Below, piece by piece: positions 34,728-43,850 of a DNA stretch of 64,000 bases. Source of the stretch: an uncultured Alistipes sp. (lineage in GTDB: Bacteria; Bacteroidota; Bacteroidia; Bacteroidales; Rikenellaceae); the NCBI GenBank assembly GCA_944323075.1, contig CALURC010000013.1:107461-171460 (forward strand). Reading direction: 5' to 3'. Every line of letters starts with the position of its first letter. Positions within the stretch are counted from its first letter, which is position 1. The notes below the pieces were generated by a model. The model had not been told where the DNA came from, did no database searches, and was given only the letters and a program-made list of their open reading frames with translations. The position numbers were made by a program, and so were the translations under genes.

Positions 34728-35615
34728 TTATTGTCCATTCTGGAAAATATGGAAGATAGCTTCTCCGATACGAGCGATTAGATCGTAGTTCGTTTCGCTT
34801 GTTTCTGTGGAATTGGCAACCAGAATGGCGTAGGCAATTTTTTGATATCGAGATATTTTCATGATTCCTACATCATTGATGGCTGCGATAACTCCTTCTT
34901 CGTTACGACCAGAATGTCCGGTTTTTCGAGCAACTATTACATCGTTAGGAAGATATTTTTTGATGCTTCCGGTTGATATGTTGGCCATTGTTTCCCAAAG
35001 GAAATTATAGGATTCGGTGTTGAGTAGCTTTTTTTCCCCGAACAGTTCTAAAAGTTGAATAATCCCTTTGGGTGTGGTCCAGTTGTCAAACTGGACATTC
35101 CAAGAGGACTGTATTTCATGTTCGCTATTTTTGATTTGTATGCCTGTCATTCCTTTTCGGTAGAGGTAGTTTTGTACCGAATCCGGACCTCCTGCTTTTT
35201 TAAGTAGTATGTCGCTGGCATTGTTGTCGCTTTGTGCGATGACATATTGAATGAGACGAGCGAGGGGCAATGCGGTTCCATTAGGATAATTCTCTCGAAG
35301 CGGACTCCATGTATTCGGGTGAAGTTCTTTAGATTGTATTACGAGTGTGTCTGACAGGGCATTGTTTTGTTCAAGCAGTGCCAGAACAATAGGAAATTTG
35401 TATACACTTTGCATCGGGAATCGTTGATTTCCGTTGATGAAAAAAGACTTCCCTGTTTGAAAATCGTATATTCCTAAGCCTAATGTTAAATTCTTTTCTG
35501 AAACGATCTCTTTTATAGCTTCCCGAATCTCTTTTTTTTGAGCATACGTTGGGGATATATGTGATAGTAAAAATACTATACATAAGGTAAGGTGTAGGAA
35601 CCGTATCCCGTACAT
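34728..35615 (-). CDS. class A beta-lactamase (subclass A2-like)
   Basis: Hydrolyses beta-lactam antibiotics in the periplasm. The open frame extends to 35684, but the ATG at 35615 starts a clean signal peptide (MYGIRFLHLTLCIVFLLSHI...AQ). In long-frame numbering: S93-V-Y-K96 (SxxK), S152-D-N154 (SDN), Glu188 in SEHEI as the Glu166 equivalent, and K254-T-G256 (KTG). The motif spacing and the WNVQFDNWTTP stretch after Glu188 recall the extended A2 enzymes of Bacteroidota (CfxA/CepA/PER-like). All catalytic motifs are intact. It is not flanked by insertion sequences here, so it looks chromosomal rather than recently acquired. The spectrum cannot be read from sequence. Confidence 0.93.
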   Translation of the reverse strand: MYGIRFLHLTLCIVFLLSHISPTYAQKKEIREAIKEIVSEKNLTLGLGIYDFQTGKSFFINGNQRFPMQSVYKFPIVLALLEQNNALSDTLVIQSKELHPNTWSPLRENYPNGTALPLARLIQYVIAQSDNNASDILLKKAGGPDSVQNYLYRKGMTGIQIKNSEHEIQSSWNVQFDNWTTPKGIIQLLELFGEKKLLNTESYNFLWETMANISTGSIKKYLPNDVIVARKTGHSGRNEEGVIAAINDVGIMKISRYQKIAYAILVANSTETSETNYDLIARIGEAIFHIFQNGQ

Positions 35616-35702
35616 GTTGCGAAAATATTTTATAAGAGTGATATACGGATGATGATTTAGAAAGGGGTATACGATCGATGTCAATAAGATCTCTTATATG
35701 GA

Positions 35703-36095
35703 TCAATGTGTCGTCTCGGGAGAATCGGATGTTTGCTCAAGAAGTTGATTGGCCCGTTGTTTTTTCGAGGTCCACATTCTGAGCTTGGAGTAATAAGTCA
35801 TACTTTTGATTCCCAAATTGAATTCAAGCTCATATTGATCGGCTCCAGTTCTACGATATCGAAATTTTCTACCCTCAAAAATGTGGGTCCCGGAAGGAAG
35901 CATCTTTATGTCTAGAGGACGAAGATTATTTGGAAGACGTTTATGATCTTCTTGATATTGTTCGATTTTAGTAATTAGCCGGGTCCCTTTATCGACCATC
36001 TCTTGTTTTATCCGGTTGTATTTTATACAAGCAAAAAGGCATCCGCAAGCGATTACAAGAGGAAGTATGATCAGTAGAAAACGTCGTTTTTTCAT
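35703..36095 (-). CDS. hypothetical membrane-anchored, pseudopilin-like protein
   Basis: A 130-residue protein with a basic start, one hydrophobic segment (LLIILPLVIACGCLFACI) and a soluble C-terminal part. The helix after the membrane segment, TKIEQYQEDHKRLPNNL, has the IExYxxDHxxLP pattern common in type II secretion pseudopilins. No prepilin peptidase motif is clear, and two Cys at residues 17 and 19 could instead make it a lipoprotein. It lies between tatC (24 bases) and the beta-lactamase (87 bases to its preferred start). Function unknown. Confidence 0.7.
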   Translation of the reverse strand: MKKRRFLLIILPLVIACGCLFACIKYNRIKQEMVDKGTRLITKIEQYQEDHKRLPNNLRPLDIKMLPSGTHIFEGRKFRYRRTGADQYELEFNLGIKSMTYYSKLRMWTSKKQRANQLLEQTSDSPETTH

Positions 36096-36119
36096 GGCTC
36101 TTTATGGGAAAGACCTAAT

Positions 36120-36992
36120 TTATTCTTCAATTAAACTTTGCGATTCGTTCTCCTCGTCAGCATATTCAGCCTCTTCTTTGGCTTTTTGTTTCTCGACCCG
36201 AGCAGCCAAGAAAATACTCAATTCATAGAGAGCATATAAGGGGAGGACCACTAATACCAAACTGAATAAATCGGGAGGAGTGATCACAGCGGAGAGAATC
36301 GTTAGAATAATGACAGCATGTCTCCTGTATTTTCTTAAAAAGGCTGCGGTTACGATCCCCATGCGAGTAAGAAAATAGATGAGCAGAGGTAGTTGGAACA
36401 CTGCGGCACACCCGACCGATACGGTCAATACGTTTGTCAGGTAGGATCGCACGTCGATCATGTTCGTGATATCCGGACTCGCTTCATAACTCGACAGAAA
36501 ATTGATCGAAAGGGGAACGATCAGAAAATATCCGAAAAGTAACCCTCCGAAGAAACAAAGCGAGACATAAAATACGAACATTCTACTTTTGTTCCGTTCG
36601 TATGCGGTCAGGGCCGGGGCAACAAAGCGCCAGATTTCCCACAATAAGTAGGGAACAGCCAATACGACACCGGTGACTAATGAGATTTGCATGTGCAAAT
36701 TGAACTGTCCACCGAGAGCCGTGTTTACCATGTTGAGCTTTATATGGTTGATACATAGAGACTCGTTGCCCAATAAACGATGGGATATGTCACACAGCCA
36801 TTTGTTCGTAATAAAATCGGGTGATTGGGGGCCCATCAAAACGGTGTCTATGATGAACGATTTGCATAGAAATGCAACGATCATGATGACAAACAGCGAC
36901 ATAACACCCCTTAGCAAGTGGGGGCGTAAGGCATCGAGATGCTCAAAAAAAGTCATCTCGTTATCGGATGACTCTTTTGATTTTTTGCTCAT
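36120..36992 (-). CDS. tatC: Sec-independent translocase protein TatC
   Basis: Core receptor for twin-arginine signal peptides in the inner membrane. Seen: the cytoplasmic N-terminus MTFFEHLDALRPHLLRG, a long first periplasmic loop, then AVPYLLWEIWRFVAPALTAYE, FLIVPLSINFL and AVITPPDLFSLVLVVLPLYALYELS; six membrane segments. Length 290 is normal. It follows tatA by 75 bases. A TatABC system is not complete here because no tatB-like gene is seen; in Bacteroidota a single TatA often serves. A Tat substrate (the DUF4832 protein) is encoded elsewhere in this window. Confidence 0.95.
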   Translation of the reverse strand: MSKKSKESSDNEMTFFEHLDALRPHLLRGVMSLFVIMIVAFLCKSFIIDTVLMGPQSPDFITNKWLCDISHRLLGNESLCINHIKLNMVNTALGGQFNLHMQISLVTGVVLAVPYLLWEIWRFVAPALTAYERNKSRMFVFYVSLCFFGGLLFGYFLIVPLSINFLSSYEASPDITNMIDVRSYLTNVLTVSVGCAAVFQLPLLIYFLTRMGIVTAAFLRKYRRHAVIILTILSAVITPPDLFSLVLVVLPLYALYELSIFLAARVEKQKAKEEAEYADEENESQSLIEE

Positions 36993-37067
36993 AAATACAG
37001 GACATTAGCGTTCAGGTACTGATTGAGTTGTCGGAATGTTGTTTCCCGACTTTAGTCCTGGCGCAAT

Positions 37068-37304
37068 TTATTTCGTAGTTTCGTTGGTCGGTTTGTTGTC
37101 GGCAGGGGTAGTTGTGGTTGTCTCGTTTTTGGTCTCGGCCGAGTAGTCTTTGTTGACTGCATCTTTGAATTCTTTCATTCCTCGACCAAATCCGCGCATC
37201 AGTTCCGGAATCTTTTTACCGCCGAAAAGCAGAAGGAACAGAGCTACGATCACAACGATTTGCCAAGTACCGATCATGCCCATTATCATTAAAGGTGCAT
37301 TCAT
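37068..37304 (-). CDS. tatA: Sec-independent translocase protein TatA
   Basis: Forms the pore-like part of the Tat translocase. A short hydrophobic N-terminal helix (WQIVVIVALFLLLFGG) is followed by KKIPELMRGFGRGMKEFKDAV, the typical amphipathic helix, then a low-complexity Thr/Glu/Asn tail. A start at codon 7 or 10 is possible; the first ATG adds only a few residues. It precedes tatC on the same strand. Confidence 0.94.
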   Translation of the reverse strand: MNAPLMIMGMIGTWQIVVIVALFLLLFGGKKIPELMRGFGRGMKEFKDAVNKDYSAETKNETTTTTPADNKPTNETTK

Positions 37305-37410
37305 AGTCGTTAAGGTTTAAGTTAATATTTATGCAATTGGGAGAGAGGTAAATTACGATAAAAGATACGCAGACCCTCTATCTTGAAATCATGATACCGC
37401 TCTACACCTG

Positions 37411-37418
37411 CAAATATA
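37411..37418 (-). promoter_or_regulatory. candidate -7 element for tatAC
   Basis: Minus strand TATATTTG, 107 bases before the tatA ATG, in the gap after the GH78 terminator. Confidence 0.45.
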
Positions 37419-37515
37419 GCATAAAAAACGGATTTTTGTTGTATGAAAAGATTTTTTCTATGAACGACGAGATTCGGAGTCTAGATATTAGATGAAGATT
37501 ATTTGTTGGAAAAGA

Positions 37516-37564
37516 AGAGCGGATCGAGCATGCGATTGTTTTTTGTCGCATCTCGACCCGCTCT
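37516..37564 (-). terminator. terminator of the GH78 gene
   Basis: A stem of about 19-20 bp with few mismatches (37516-37535 with 37546-37564), 20 bases past the rhamnosidase stop on the minus strand, followed by a TCTTTT tail. Confidence 0.8.
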
Positions 37565-37583
37565 CTATTTTAGCGAATTTCGT

Positions 37584-40364
37584 CTATTTTTTGACGGAGA
37601 AGTTGTATTTACCGGAACCGATTTCGGCAGAAACGAAATTATCTGCAGTCTGTACGGCCTTGATGGCAGGATTTTGTAACAGAGGTTGTCCGTTTTCTGT
37701 TACGGATTCGGCAGAGGTAGCCGGAATGCGGATCACGGCAGTTGTGTTAGCCGGAATTTCTACTTGCCAGCTCAGACCTTCAGCAGTTTTCTTCCAGTTG
37801 CTGGCAACGGTTCCATAAAGGGTTTCTGTCGAGGCATTCACCCAGTCGAGATTTTCGGGGAAACATGGTTCCATGATGATCTTCTTGAAACCGACCTGCT
37901 GGCTATCGGATTTGATACCGGCGAGGTCTTCGAAGTACCATAACATCAGGTCGCCGAGCAACATGACGTGGTTACCGGAATTCATTGCAGGATTTGCCGT
38001 ATCTCCGTTCCACAGTTCCCAGATAGTGGTCGCTCCTTTGTCGATCATGTATCCCCAGCTAGGATAGCTCCGGTTCGTAGCGATGGTGTATGCGAGCTCT
38101 TTTTCGCCATTACGGGTGAGACCTCTCATCAGGAACTGGATACCGATCAGACCTGTGCTGACATGGCTGTTGAATTCGTTTTTGGTTTTTTCTACCACAT
38201 TGGCGAATACTTTGGCTTGGAGAGAGTCTGGTACCAAACCTTGCATCAGTGAAACGAGGTTTGCCGTAACGGTGTTGTTCGCATATTGTCCGGTTTCTGC
38301 GTTGAGGAACATTTTGTTGTAAGCCTCTTTGACGTTTTGTGCGAGTTCGTTGTAGGTAGCAATATCCTCGTTATGGCCACTCACGGCAGCGAATTTTGCC
38401 ATCATGTTGAGCAGACGGTAGTAGAAACTGGTACCTAAGAGTCGACCGTCGGTTACACGGGCCGGATCTTGGGAGTGGATCAATTCGGGAGACTCGGGGG
38501 GCATACACCAGTCGCCGTAAACATCTTTAACGATGATGTAATCGGTCATGTGTGTTTCCTGGATATATTGCATCCATTTTTTCAGCGAAGCGTAGTGCTC
38601 TTTAACCGCATTTACATCTCCGTATTGGTTGTAGAGCATGTCAACGATGCAAGGATAGGCTGCAGGCCATGTGACGTTTTCAGAATAGAAAGGCCAGTAG
38701 GTCGGTGATACATCAGGGATTTGTCCGTTTGGACGTTGAGAATCTTGAATATCGCGGAGCCATTTCTCATAAAGCAGAGTCGGGCGGAATATGAAACTTT
38801 CACCGAAGCTTCCCATTGCACGGTCGCCGAGCCATCCCATTCTTTCGTCACGTTGCGGGCAGTCGGTTGGCATACCCCGGTAGTTGCCGCGAATACCCCA
38901 GAAAGCGTTGTGGTAGATTTGGTTCAGGGTTGAGTCCGAGCAAGCGAATGATCCTGTGGTTTCCATTTCGTCATAGTTGACTTTTCCTTTAAACTCTTTG
39001 AGCTCGGGAACATAGTCGAGACCAGTGATTTCAACGAACCGGAAACCGTGGTAGGTAAATTTGGGTTCCCACGAGAACATACCGTCTTGAGCCGGAGTGT
39101 AGATATCGGTTACGAGAGCACCTCTGAGGTTTGCCATATAGAGCGAGCCGTCGGGTTGAAGCGTTTCAGCGAATCGCATGCGGATGGGTTTGTCCTTGGT
39201 CCCTTTGAGTGAGACGGCCAGCCATCCGACCATGTTTTGTCCCATGTCGAGGATAAGGGTCGAGTCGTTGAGTTGATTGATGGCAACCGGTGTAATGGTC
39301 TCCATCGTCTTGATGTTGGGGTTGGTCTGGGCTGTCAGTACACCCTGAGGTGCACCTACGATTTTTGCCTGCATCCAGGCATTGTCGTCGAAGCCGTTTT
39401 TGTTCCAATCCTTCATTTCGAGGCGTGCATCATACACCTCTCCGTCGAACTCGTTATTGGCGATAATAGGACCGTTTGTAGTGAGTTTCCAGCTGTCGTC
39501 CGAGGTTATGATCTCCTGTTTGCCGTCTTTGTAAGTGATTTCTAACTGAGCCAACAGTTTTGGAAAACCGTAATGAGTAAGGCTCGGTACAACGGCGCCA
39601 GGCATAGTCTCCTTGGTGATCATACGCATCGAGAAGAAACGTCCGTTTCCGAGAATGACACCGATTGTATTTTCTCCTTTTTGAAGTTTGTCTGTTACGT
39701 CAAACGTGTTGTAGTATACGCATTTTGTATAATCGGAGATTGTAGGAGCAAATATATTTCCTTCGCCAATTTGGGAGCCGTTGAGGTAACATTCGTACAT
39801 ACCCAGACCGGAAATGTATAATTTGGCGGAGGTAATGGTGCCGTCGACGGGGAACTCCTTGCGCAGATAGCGAGCTGCCAAGCGAGTCCGTGCATCATTG
39901 ATTACATCAGTGGCATTGAGAGCACTATCGATACCGATCCATTGGGCTTTCCAGTCTGTGGAATCTAGCAGTGCCATAGACCAGTGGGCTGGTTCACTCC
40001 ATACCGAATCACCTTTGTTCGTAGCGACCAAAACTTTCCACCAATAGTCTTTGCGTGATTCGAGTTTCGGGCCTGCATAGGAAACGAATACGGATTGGTC
40101 CGAGCTGACAACGCCTGAATCCCAAATCAGGTTTGCATCCTGATCAAGTCCGGCAGCATCTGCAGCCACTTTGATTCTGTATGCGGTCTGCATGAGGTCC
40201 GGTGTTTCAGACTCTATTTTCCAAGAGAAACGAGGTTGTTCGGCTGCGATGCCGATAGGATTTTCCAGCAGTTCGACGGATGTTTCGGTGACGGAGACCG
40301 TTGAGGTCTTACATCCCGCAAAGGCGAATAGTGCTAGAATGGGTAAAAAATGGATTTTTTTCAT
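37584..40364 (-). CDS. GH78 alpha-L-rhamnosidase lipoprotein
   Basis: Removes terminal alpha-L-rhamnose from plant glycans or glycosides. The N-terminus is a lipoprotein signal (lipobox AGCK, Cys18), so the enzyme is probably at the cell surface or in the periplasm. Domains in order: an N-terminal Ig-like part with LENPIGIAAEQPRFSWKI, a beta-sandwich rhamnose-binding module (WKAQWIGID, FPVDGTITSAKLYISGLGMYECYLNG), then the (alpha/alpha)6 catalytic barrel with MPTDCPQRDERMGWLGD holding the probable general acid, and a C-terminal beta-sandwich. Length 926 is typical. It stands alone, 53 bases after the lipid-kinase operon and without a clear promoter of its own. Confidence 0.94.
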   Translation of the reverse strand: MKKIHFLPILALFAFAGCKTSTVSVTETSVELLENPIGIAAEQPRFSWKIESETPDLMQTAYRIKVAADAAGLDQDANLIWDSGVVSSDQSVFVSYAGPKLESRKDYWWKVLVATNKGDSVWSEPAHWSMALLDSTDWKAQWIGIDSALNATDVINDARTRLAARYLRKEFPVDGTITSAKLYISGLGMYECYLNGSQIGEGNIFAPTISDYTKCVYYNTFDVTDKLQKGENTIGVILGNGRFFSMRMITKETMPGAVVPSLTHYGFPKLLAQLEITYKDGKQEIITSDDSWKLTTNGPIIANNEFDGEVYDARLEMKDWNKNGFDDNAWMQAKIVGAPQGVLTAQTNPNIKTMETITPVAINQLNDSTLILDMGQNMVGWLAVSLKGTKDKPIRMRFAETLQPDGSLYMANLRGALVTDIYTPAQDGMFSWEPKFTYHGFRFVEITGLDYVPELKEFKGKVNYDEMETTGSFACSDSTLNQIYHNAFWGIRGNYRGMPTDCPQRDERMGWLGDRAMGSFGESFIFRPTLLYEKWLRDIQDSQRPNGQIPDVSPTYWPFYSENVTWPAAYPCIVDMLYNQYGDVNAVKEHYASLKKWMQYIQETHMTDYIIVKDVYGDWCMPPESPELIHSQDPARVTDGRLLGTSFYYRLLNMMAKFAAVSGHNEDIATYNELAQNVKEAYNKMFLNAETGQYANNTVTANLVSLMQGLVPDSLQAKVFANVVEKTKNEFNSHVSTGLIGIQFLMRGLTRNGEKELAYTIATNRSYPSWGYMIDKGATTIWELWNGDTANPAMNSGNHVMLLGDLMLWYFEDLAGIKSDSQQVGFKKIIMEPCFPENLDWVNASTETLYGTVASNWKKTAEGLSWQVEIPANTTAVIRIPATSAESVTENGQPLLQNPAIKAVQTADNFVSAEIGSGKYNFSVKK

Positions 40365-40416
40365 AGAGAAAAAGATTAAGTTTGAGTATTATAACATGTT
40401 TTAATTATGTGTTTAT

Positions 40417-41379
40417 TTATTGATTGGAGCTCTCTTTGAGAAAACGTTCCGCGACGATAACTCGGACGGCCCGGTCGATAATTTCGAATTCGAATGGAGA
40501 ATTACCTAACGCTTCGCCATCCACTTCAATAACGATTTCGGGAGAGGATTCGATACGAATACGTCGTCCTCGATTCAAGCTGGTATTGCGTAGTTTGTAA
40601 ATTTTCCCGTTGAAAAGTACTTTAAAATTCAGAAGTACCCCGAGTTTACTCATCTTTCGTATTACGGTAAGGTCGAACAATCCGTCATCGGCGATGGCAT
40701 TTGGGGTTTGTAACATACCGCCGCCATTATATTTCCCGATACCTATGGTTGCACTGTATACCAGTTCGTTGACAACCAATTCATCATCGACAAAAACTTT
40801 GACTCCCGACGATGAGTAGGTTAACACAGCTTTCAGCGTACTCCACAAATAGAGCCATTTCCCTTTTTTGCCCTCTTCCTTGAGGTGGTTGTATCGGCGG
40901 TTGACAACAGCATCAAACCCGACTCCGGCTACGTTAGCCATATATCGGTGTTGTTTGTATGAAGCCTGATAGTAGGATATGACTCCTACGTCTTGCAAAA
41001 AGGAGTGTCCGGCGACGATAGCCCGAATAGCTTCGGAATATTTGCGAGGAATACCGAACATACGGATCCAGTCGTTTCCTGTACCGACGGCGATTACACT
41101 GAGCAGTACATCGGTTGTGGGCACGGTTTTTTGTATGAACAGTCCGTTGACGACTTCGTGGATCGTACCGTCTCCACCGACGACGATAATCTTCCGGAAT
41201 CCGTTATTGACGGCTTCGACAGTGAGTTCTATCGCATGGTATTTATGTTCGGTAAAGACATATTCGGGAACGATGTGGTGATCCCGCAACATTTTGCTGA
41301 TGGCTGGCCAGTCGGTCAATCCTTTACCGCTACCTGCTACGGGATTAACTATCGCATACCATTTGTCAGAGATTTCCAT
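40417..41379 (-). CDS. diacylglycerol/lipid kinase family protein (YegS/DgkB-like)
   Basis: Phosphorylates a lipid such as diacylglycerol. Seen: NPVAGSGKG near residue 12, the nucleotide-binding GGDGT (VVGGDGTIHEVVNG), AVGTGNDW near residue 98 and the late DGEALGNSPFEFEI. Length 320 is typical. No membrane segment is visible; these enzymes act at the membrane surface. It is the last gene of the tight phoH-purC-pepD run (6-base gap to pepD). The lipid substrate is not known from sequence. Confidence 0.9.
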   Translation of the reverse strand: MEISDKWYAIVNPVAGSGKGLTDWPAISKMLRDHHIVPEYVFTEHKYHAIELTVEAVNNGFRKIIVVGGDGTIHEVVNGLFIQKTVPTTDVLLSVIAVGTGNDWIRMFGIPRKYSEAIRAIVAGHSFLQDVGVISYYQASYKQHRYMANVAGVGFDAVVNRRYNHLKEEGKKGKWLYLWSTLKAVLTYSSSGVKVFVDDELVVNELVYSATIGIGKYNGGGMLQTPNAIADDGLFDLTVIRKMSKLGVLLNFKVLFNGKIYKLRNTSLNRGRRIRIESSPEIVIEVDGEALGNSPFEFEIIDRAVRVIVAERFLKESSNQ

Positions 41380-41385
41380 TGTAGG

Positions 41386-42849
41386 TCAGGCTTTAAACGG
41401 TGCATTACGCAAGGTGTCGAGCAGGAATTTCCAGAAACGACCGACGGAAGGGATGTTGACCTTTTCATCCGGAGAGTGAGGATGAACGATCGTGGGTCCA
41501 AATGAGATCATGTCCAGATGCGGATAGTTCGTGCTGATGATTCCACATTCCAAACCAGCATGAATGGCCATGACGGCAGGTGCCTTTCCGAATAGCGTTT
41601 CATAAGAGGATGTCATTGCATGCAGAATGGGTGAATCCATATTGGGATTCCATCCGTCGTAACTTCCTTCCAGGAGCGTTGTGGCTCCGGCCAGTTCGAA
41701 AACCGATGCAATCCGGTCACCCAGATCGGCCTTCTCGCTGTTGACCGAACTGCGCAACAGGCAATGAACATGTATCTCGCCTTTTTCAGAAACTACACGG
41801 GCCAGATTTGACGAAGTCTGAACCAGTCCTTCCATCGACGGACTCATTCGCATGACACCGTTTGGACATCCATGTATCGCACGGATCATCTTTTGCTGGG
41901 TCGTTTTGTCGATCAAAGTGGCGGGCATTCCGGTTTCGATAGCAGTGAACGTAATTCCGTCATCGACACCTTTGTATTCATCCTTTAGCAACGTCTCATA
42001 TTGTCGGACGGTCTCTTGAAAAGCTTTGTCGGCGGCTTGCGGAATTACGACGACAGCCGATGCCTCACGCGGAATGGCGTTGCGCAGTCCACCTCCGTCA
42101 ATCGACGCCAAACGCATGCCGAACTCTCCTTCCGCTTGTTTTAAAAAACGGATCAACAGTTGGTTGGCGTTTCCGCGTTCCAAAACGATGTCCATCCCTG
42201 AGTGACCACCTTTCAATCCTTTGATTTCGACGCGATATGCGATGTGTCCTGACGGAATAGCTTCTTCGTGATAGGAGAAGGTTATCGAGGCATCCAGTCC
42301 ACCTGCACATCCGACAAACAGTTCACCTTCTGACTCCGAGTCGAGGTTAATCAGAATGTCACCGTCGAGCATCTTCTCTTTCAGGCCTCTTGCTCCGTGC
42401 ATACCGCTCTCTTCGGTTGTCGTAATCAGGGCCTCGATCGGTCCGTGCGGGATATCATCGGCCTCCATTACAGCCAGAATAGCCGCCATGCCGATACCGT
42501 TATCAGCTCCGAGTGTTGTGCCGTCAGCGGTGACCCAGTCGCCATCGATGTAGGCGTCGATCGGGTCATGGGTGAAATCGAACGACTTGTCGTTGTTTTT
42601 CTGAGGAACCATATCCATATGGGCCTGCAGGATAATCCCCTTGCGCGCCTCCATCCCTTTTGTAGCAGGTTTGCGCAGGATTACGTTGCCGGCTTCGTCA
42701 GCTTCACATTCGATACCGTGCGTGCGGGCCTCGTTCAGTAAATATTCCCGAATCGCATCCTCGTGAAACGAGGGTCTTGGTACGCGCAGAATTTCAGCGA
42801 ATTTTATCCATACCGGTTCGGGTGCAAGTCGTTTGATCTCCCTGTCCAT
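41386..42849 (-). CDS. pepD: aminoacyl-histidine dipeptidase (Xaa-His dipeptidase)
   Basis: Cytoplasmic M20 metallopeptidase that cleaves dipeptides with broad specificity. Seen: the metal-binding HMDMVPQKN, TTLGADNGIGMA with the bridging Asp, TTTEESGMHGARG with the catalytic Glu pair, DSESEGELFVGCAGG and the C-terminal HAGLECGI. Length 487 is typical of PepD and longer than other M20 peptidases. It lies in the phoH-purC-pepD-lipid kinase operon, 22 bases after purC. Confidence 0.94.
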   Translation of the reverse strand: MDREIKRLAPEPVWIKFAEILRVPRPSFHEDAIREYLLNEARTHGIECEADEAGNVILRKPATKGMEARKGIILQAHMDMVPQKNNDKSFDFTHDPIDAYIDGDWVTADGTTLGADNGIGMAAILAVMEADDIPHGPIEALITTTEESGMHGARGLKEKMLDGDILINLDSESEGELFVGCAGGLDASITFSYHEEAIPSGHIAYRVEIKGLKGGHSGMDIVLERGNANQLLIRFLKQAEGEFGMRLASIDGGGLRNAIPREASAVVVIPQAADKAFQETVRQYETLLKDEYKGVDDGITFTAIETGMPATLIDKTTQQKMIRAIHGCPNGVMRMSPSMEGLVQTSSNLARVVSEKGEIHVHCLLRSSVNSEKADLGDRIASVFELAGATTLLEGSYDGWNPNMDSPILHAMTSSYETLFGKAPAVMAIHAGLECGIISTNYPHLDMISFGPTIVHPHSPDEKVNIPSVGRFWKFLLDTLRNAPFKA

Positions 42850-42871
42850 CTTTATATTCGTTTAATCGTTT

Positions 42872-43825
42872 CTAACGCAAACGGGCGAGCATGTTTTTTA
42901 CGTTGTTCTCAATCCGATCGGTGATGTTGTCTGTCTCGTCGCGAACAAACTTCTCGCCGGTAATATTTTCATAGAGTTCGATGTATCGGTCACTGACGCT
43001 TGCAACGAATTCGTCAGTCATTTCCGGGACGGTTTGACCGGGTTTGCCCTGAAATCCGTGTTCCATCAACCACTCCCGAACGAATTCTTTCGAGAGTTGG
43101 CGTTGTGGTTGACCTGCTGCAAAACGTTCTTCATACCCGTCTGCATAGAAGTAACGTGAGCTGTCCGGCGTATGGATTTCATCGATCAGGTAAATTTCGC
43201 CGTCTTTTTTACCGAATTCGTATTTCGTGTCTACAAGAATCAGACCTCTTTCTGCTGCCATTTTGCTGCCGCGTTCGAAAAGGGCCAGTGCGTATTGTTC
43301 GAGTTTTTCGTAATCCTCTTTCGAAACGAGTCCGCGTTCGATGATCTCCTGCTTTGAGATATTCTGGTCATGCGATCCGATTTCGGCTTTGGTCGTAGGC
43401 GTTACGATCGGGTGGTCGAAACGTTGGTGTTCACGCATGCCGTCGGGGATGGGTACTCCGCAGATTTCACGAGCACCGGCTTTGTAGTCTCTCCAAGAAC
43501 TTCCTGTCAGATAGGCACGTACGATCATTTCGACAGGGAAAGGTTCGCAACGGTAGCCGACCGTAACCATCGGGTCGGGTGAAGCGATTTTCCAGTTGGG
43601 ACAGATATCCGATGTGGCATCCAAAAACTTCGAAGCAATCTGGTTGAGAACCTGGCCTTTAAAGGGAATTCCTTTGGGCAGTACCACGTCGAAGGCCGAG
43701 ATGCGGTCGCTGACGATCATCACCAGATATTTGTCGTCGATATTGTATACATCGCGGACTTTACCTTCATAAAGGCTTTTTTGTCCAGCGAATTGAAAGT
43801 CGGTTTTAACGATAGCTTTTGTCAT
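42872..43825 (-). CDS. purC: phosphoribosylaminoimidazole-succinocarboxamide synthase
   Basis: SAICAR synthetase of purine biosynthesis; joins CAIR with aspartate using ATP. Seen: [28 protein letters not shown] at the N-terminus, then [22 protein letters not shown] and [13 protein letters not shown]. Length 317 fits the long type in Bacteroidota. It lies 25 bases after phoH on the same strand. Confidence 0.96.
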   Translation of the reverse strand: MTKAIVKTDFQFAGQKSLYEGKVRDVYNIDDKYLVMIVSDRISAFDVVLPKGIPFKGQVLNQIASKFLDATSDICPNWKIASPDPMVTVGYRCEPFPVEMIVRAYLTGSSWRDYKAGAREICGVPIPDGMREHQRFDHPIVTPTTKAEIGSHDQNISKQEIIERGLVSKEDYEKLEQYALALFERGSKMAAERGLILVDTKYEFGKKDGEIYLIDEIHTPDSSRYFYADGYEERFAAGQPQRQLSKEFVREWLMEHGFQGKPGQTVPEMTDEFVASVSDRYIELYENITGEKFVRDETDNITDRIENNVKNMLARLR

Positions 43826-43850
43826 GATGCGTAAAATTTTGGTATGTTAT

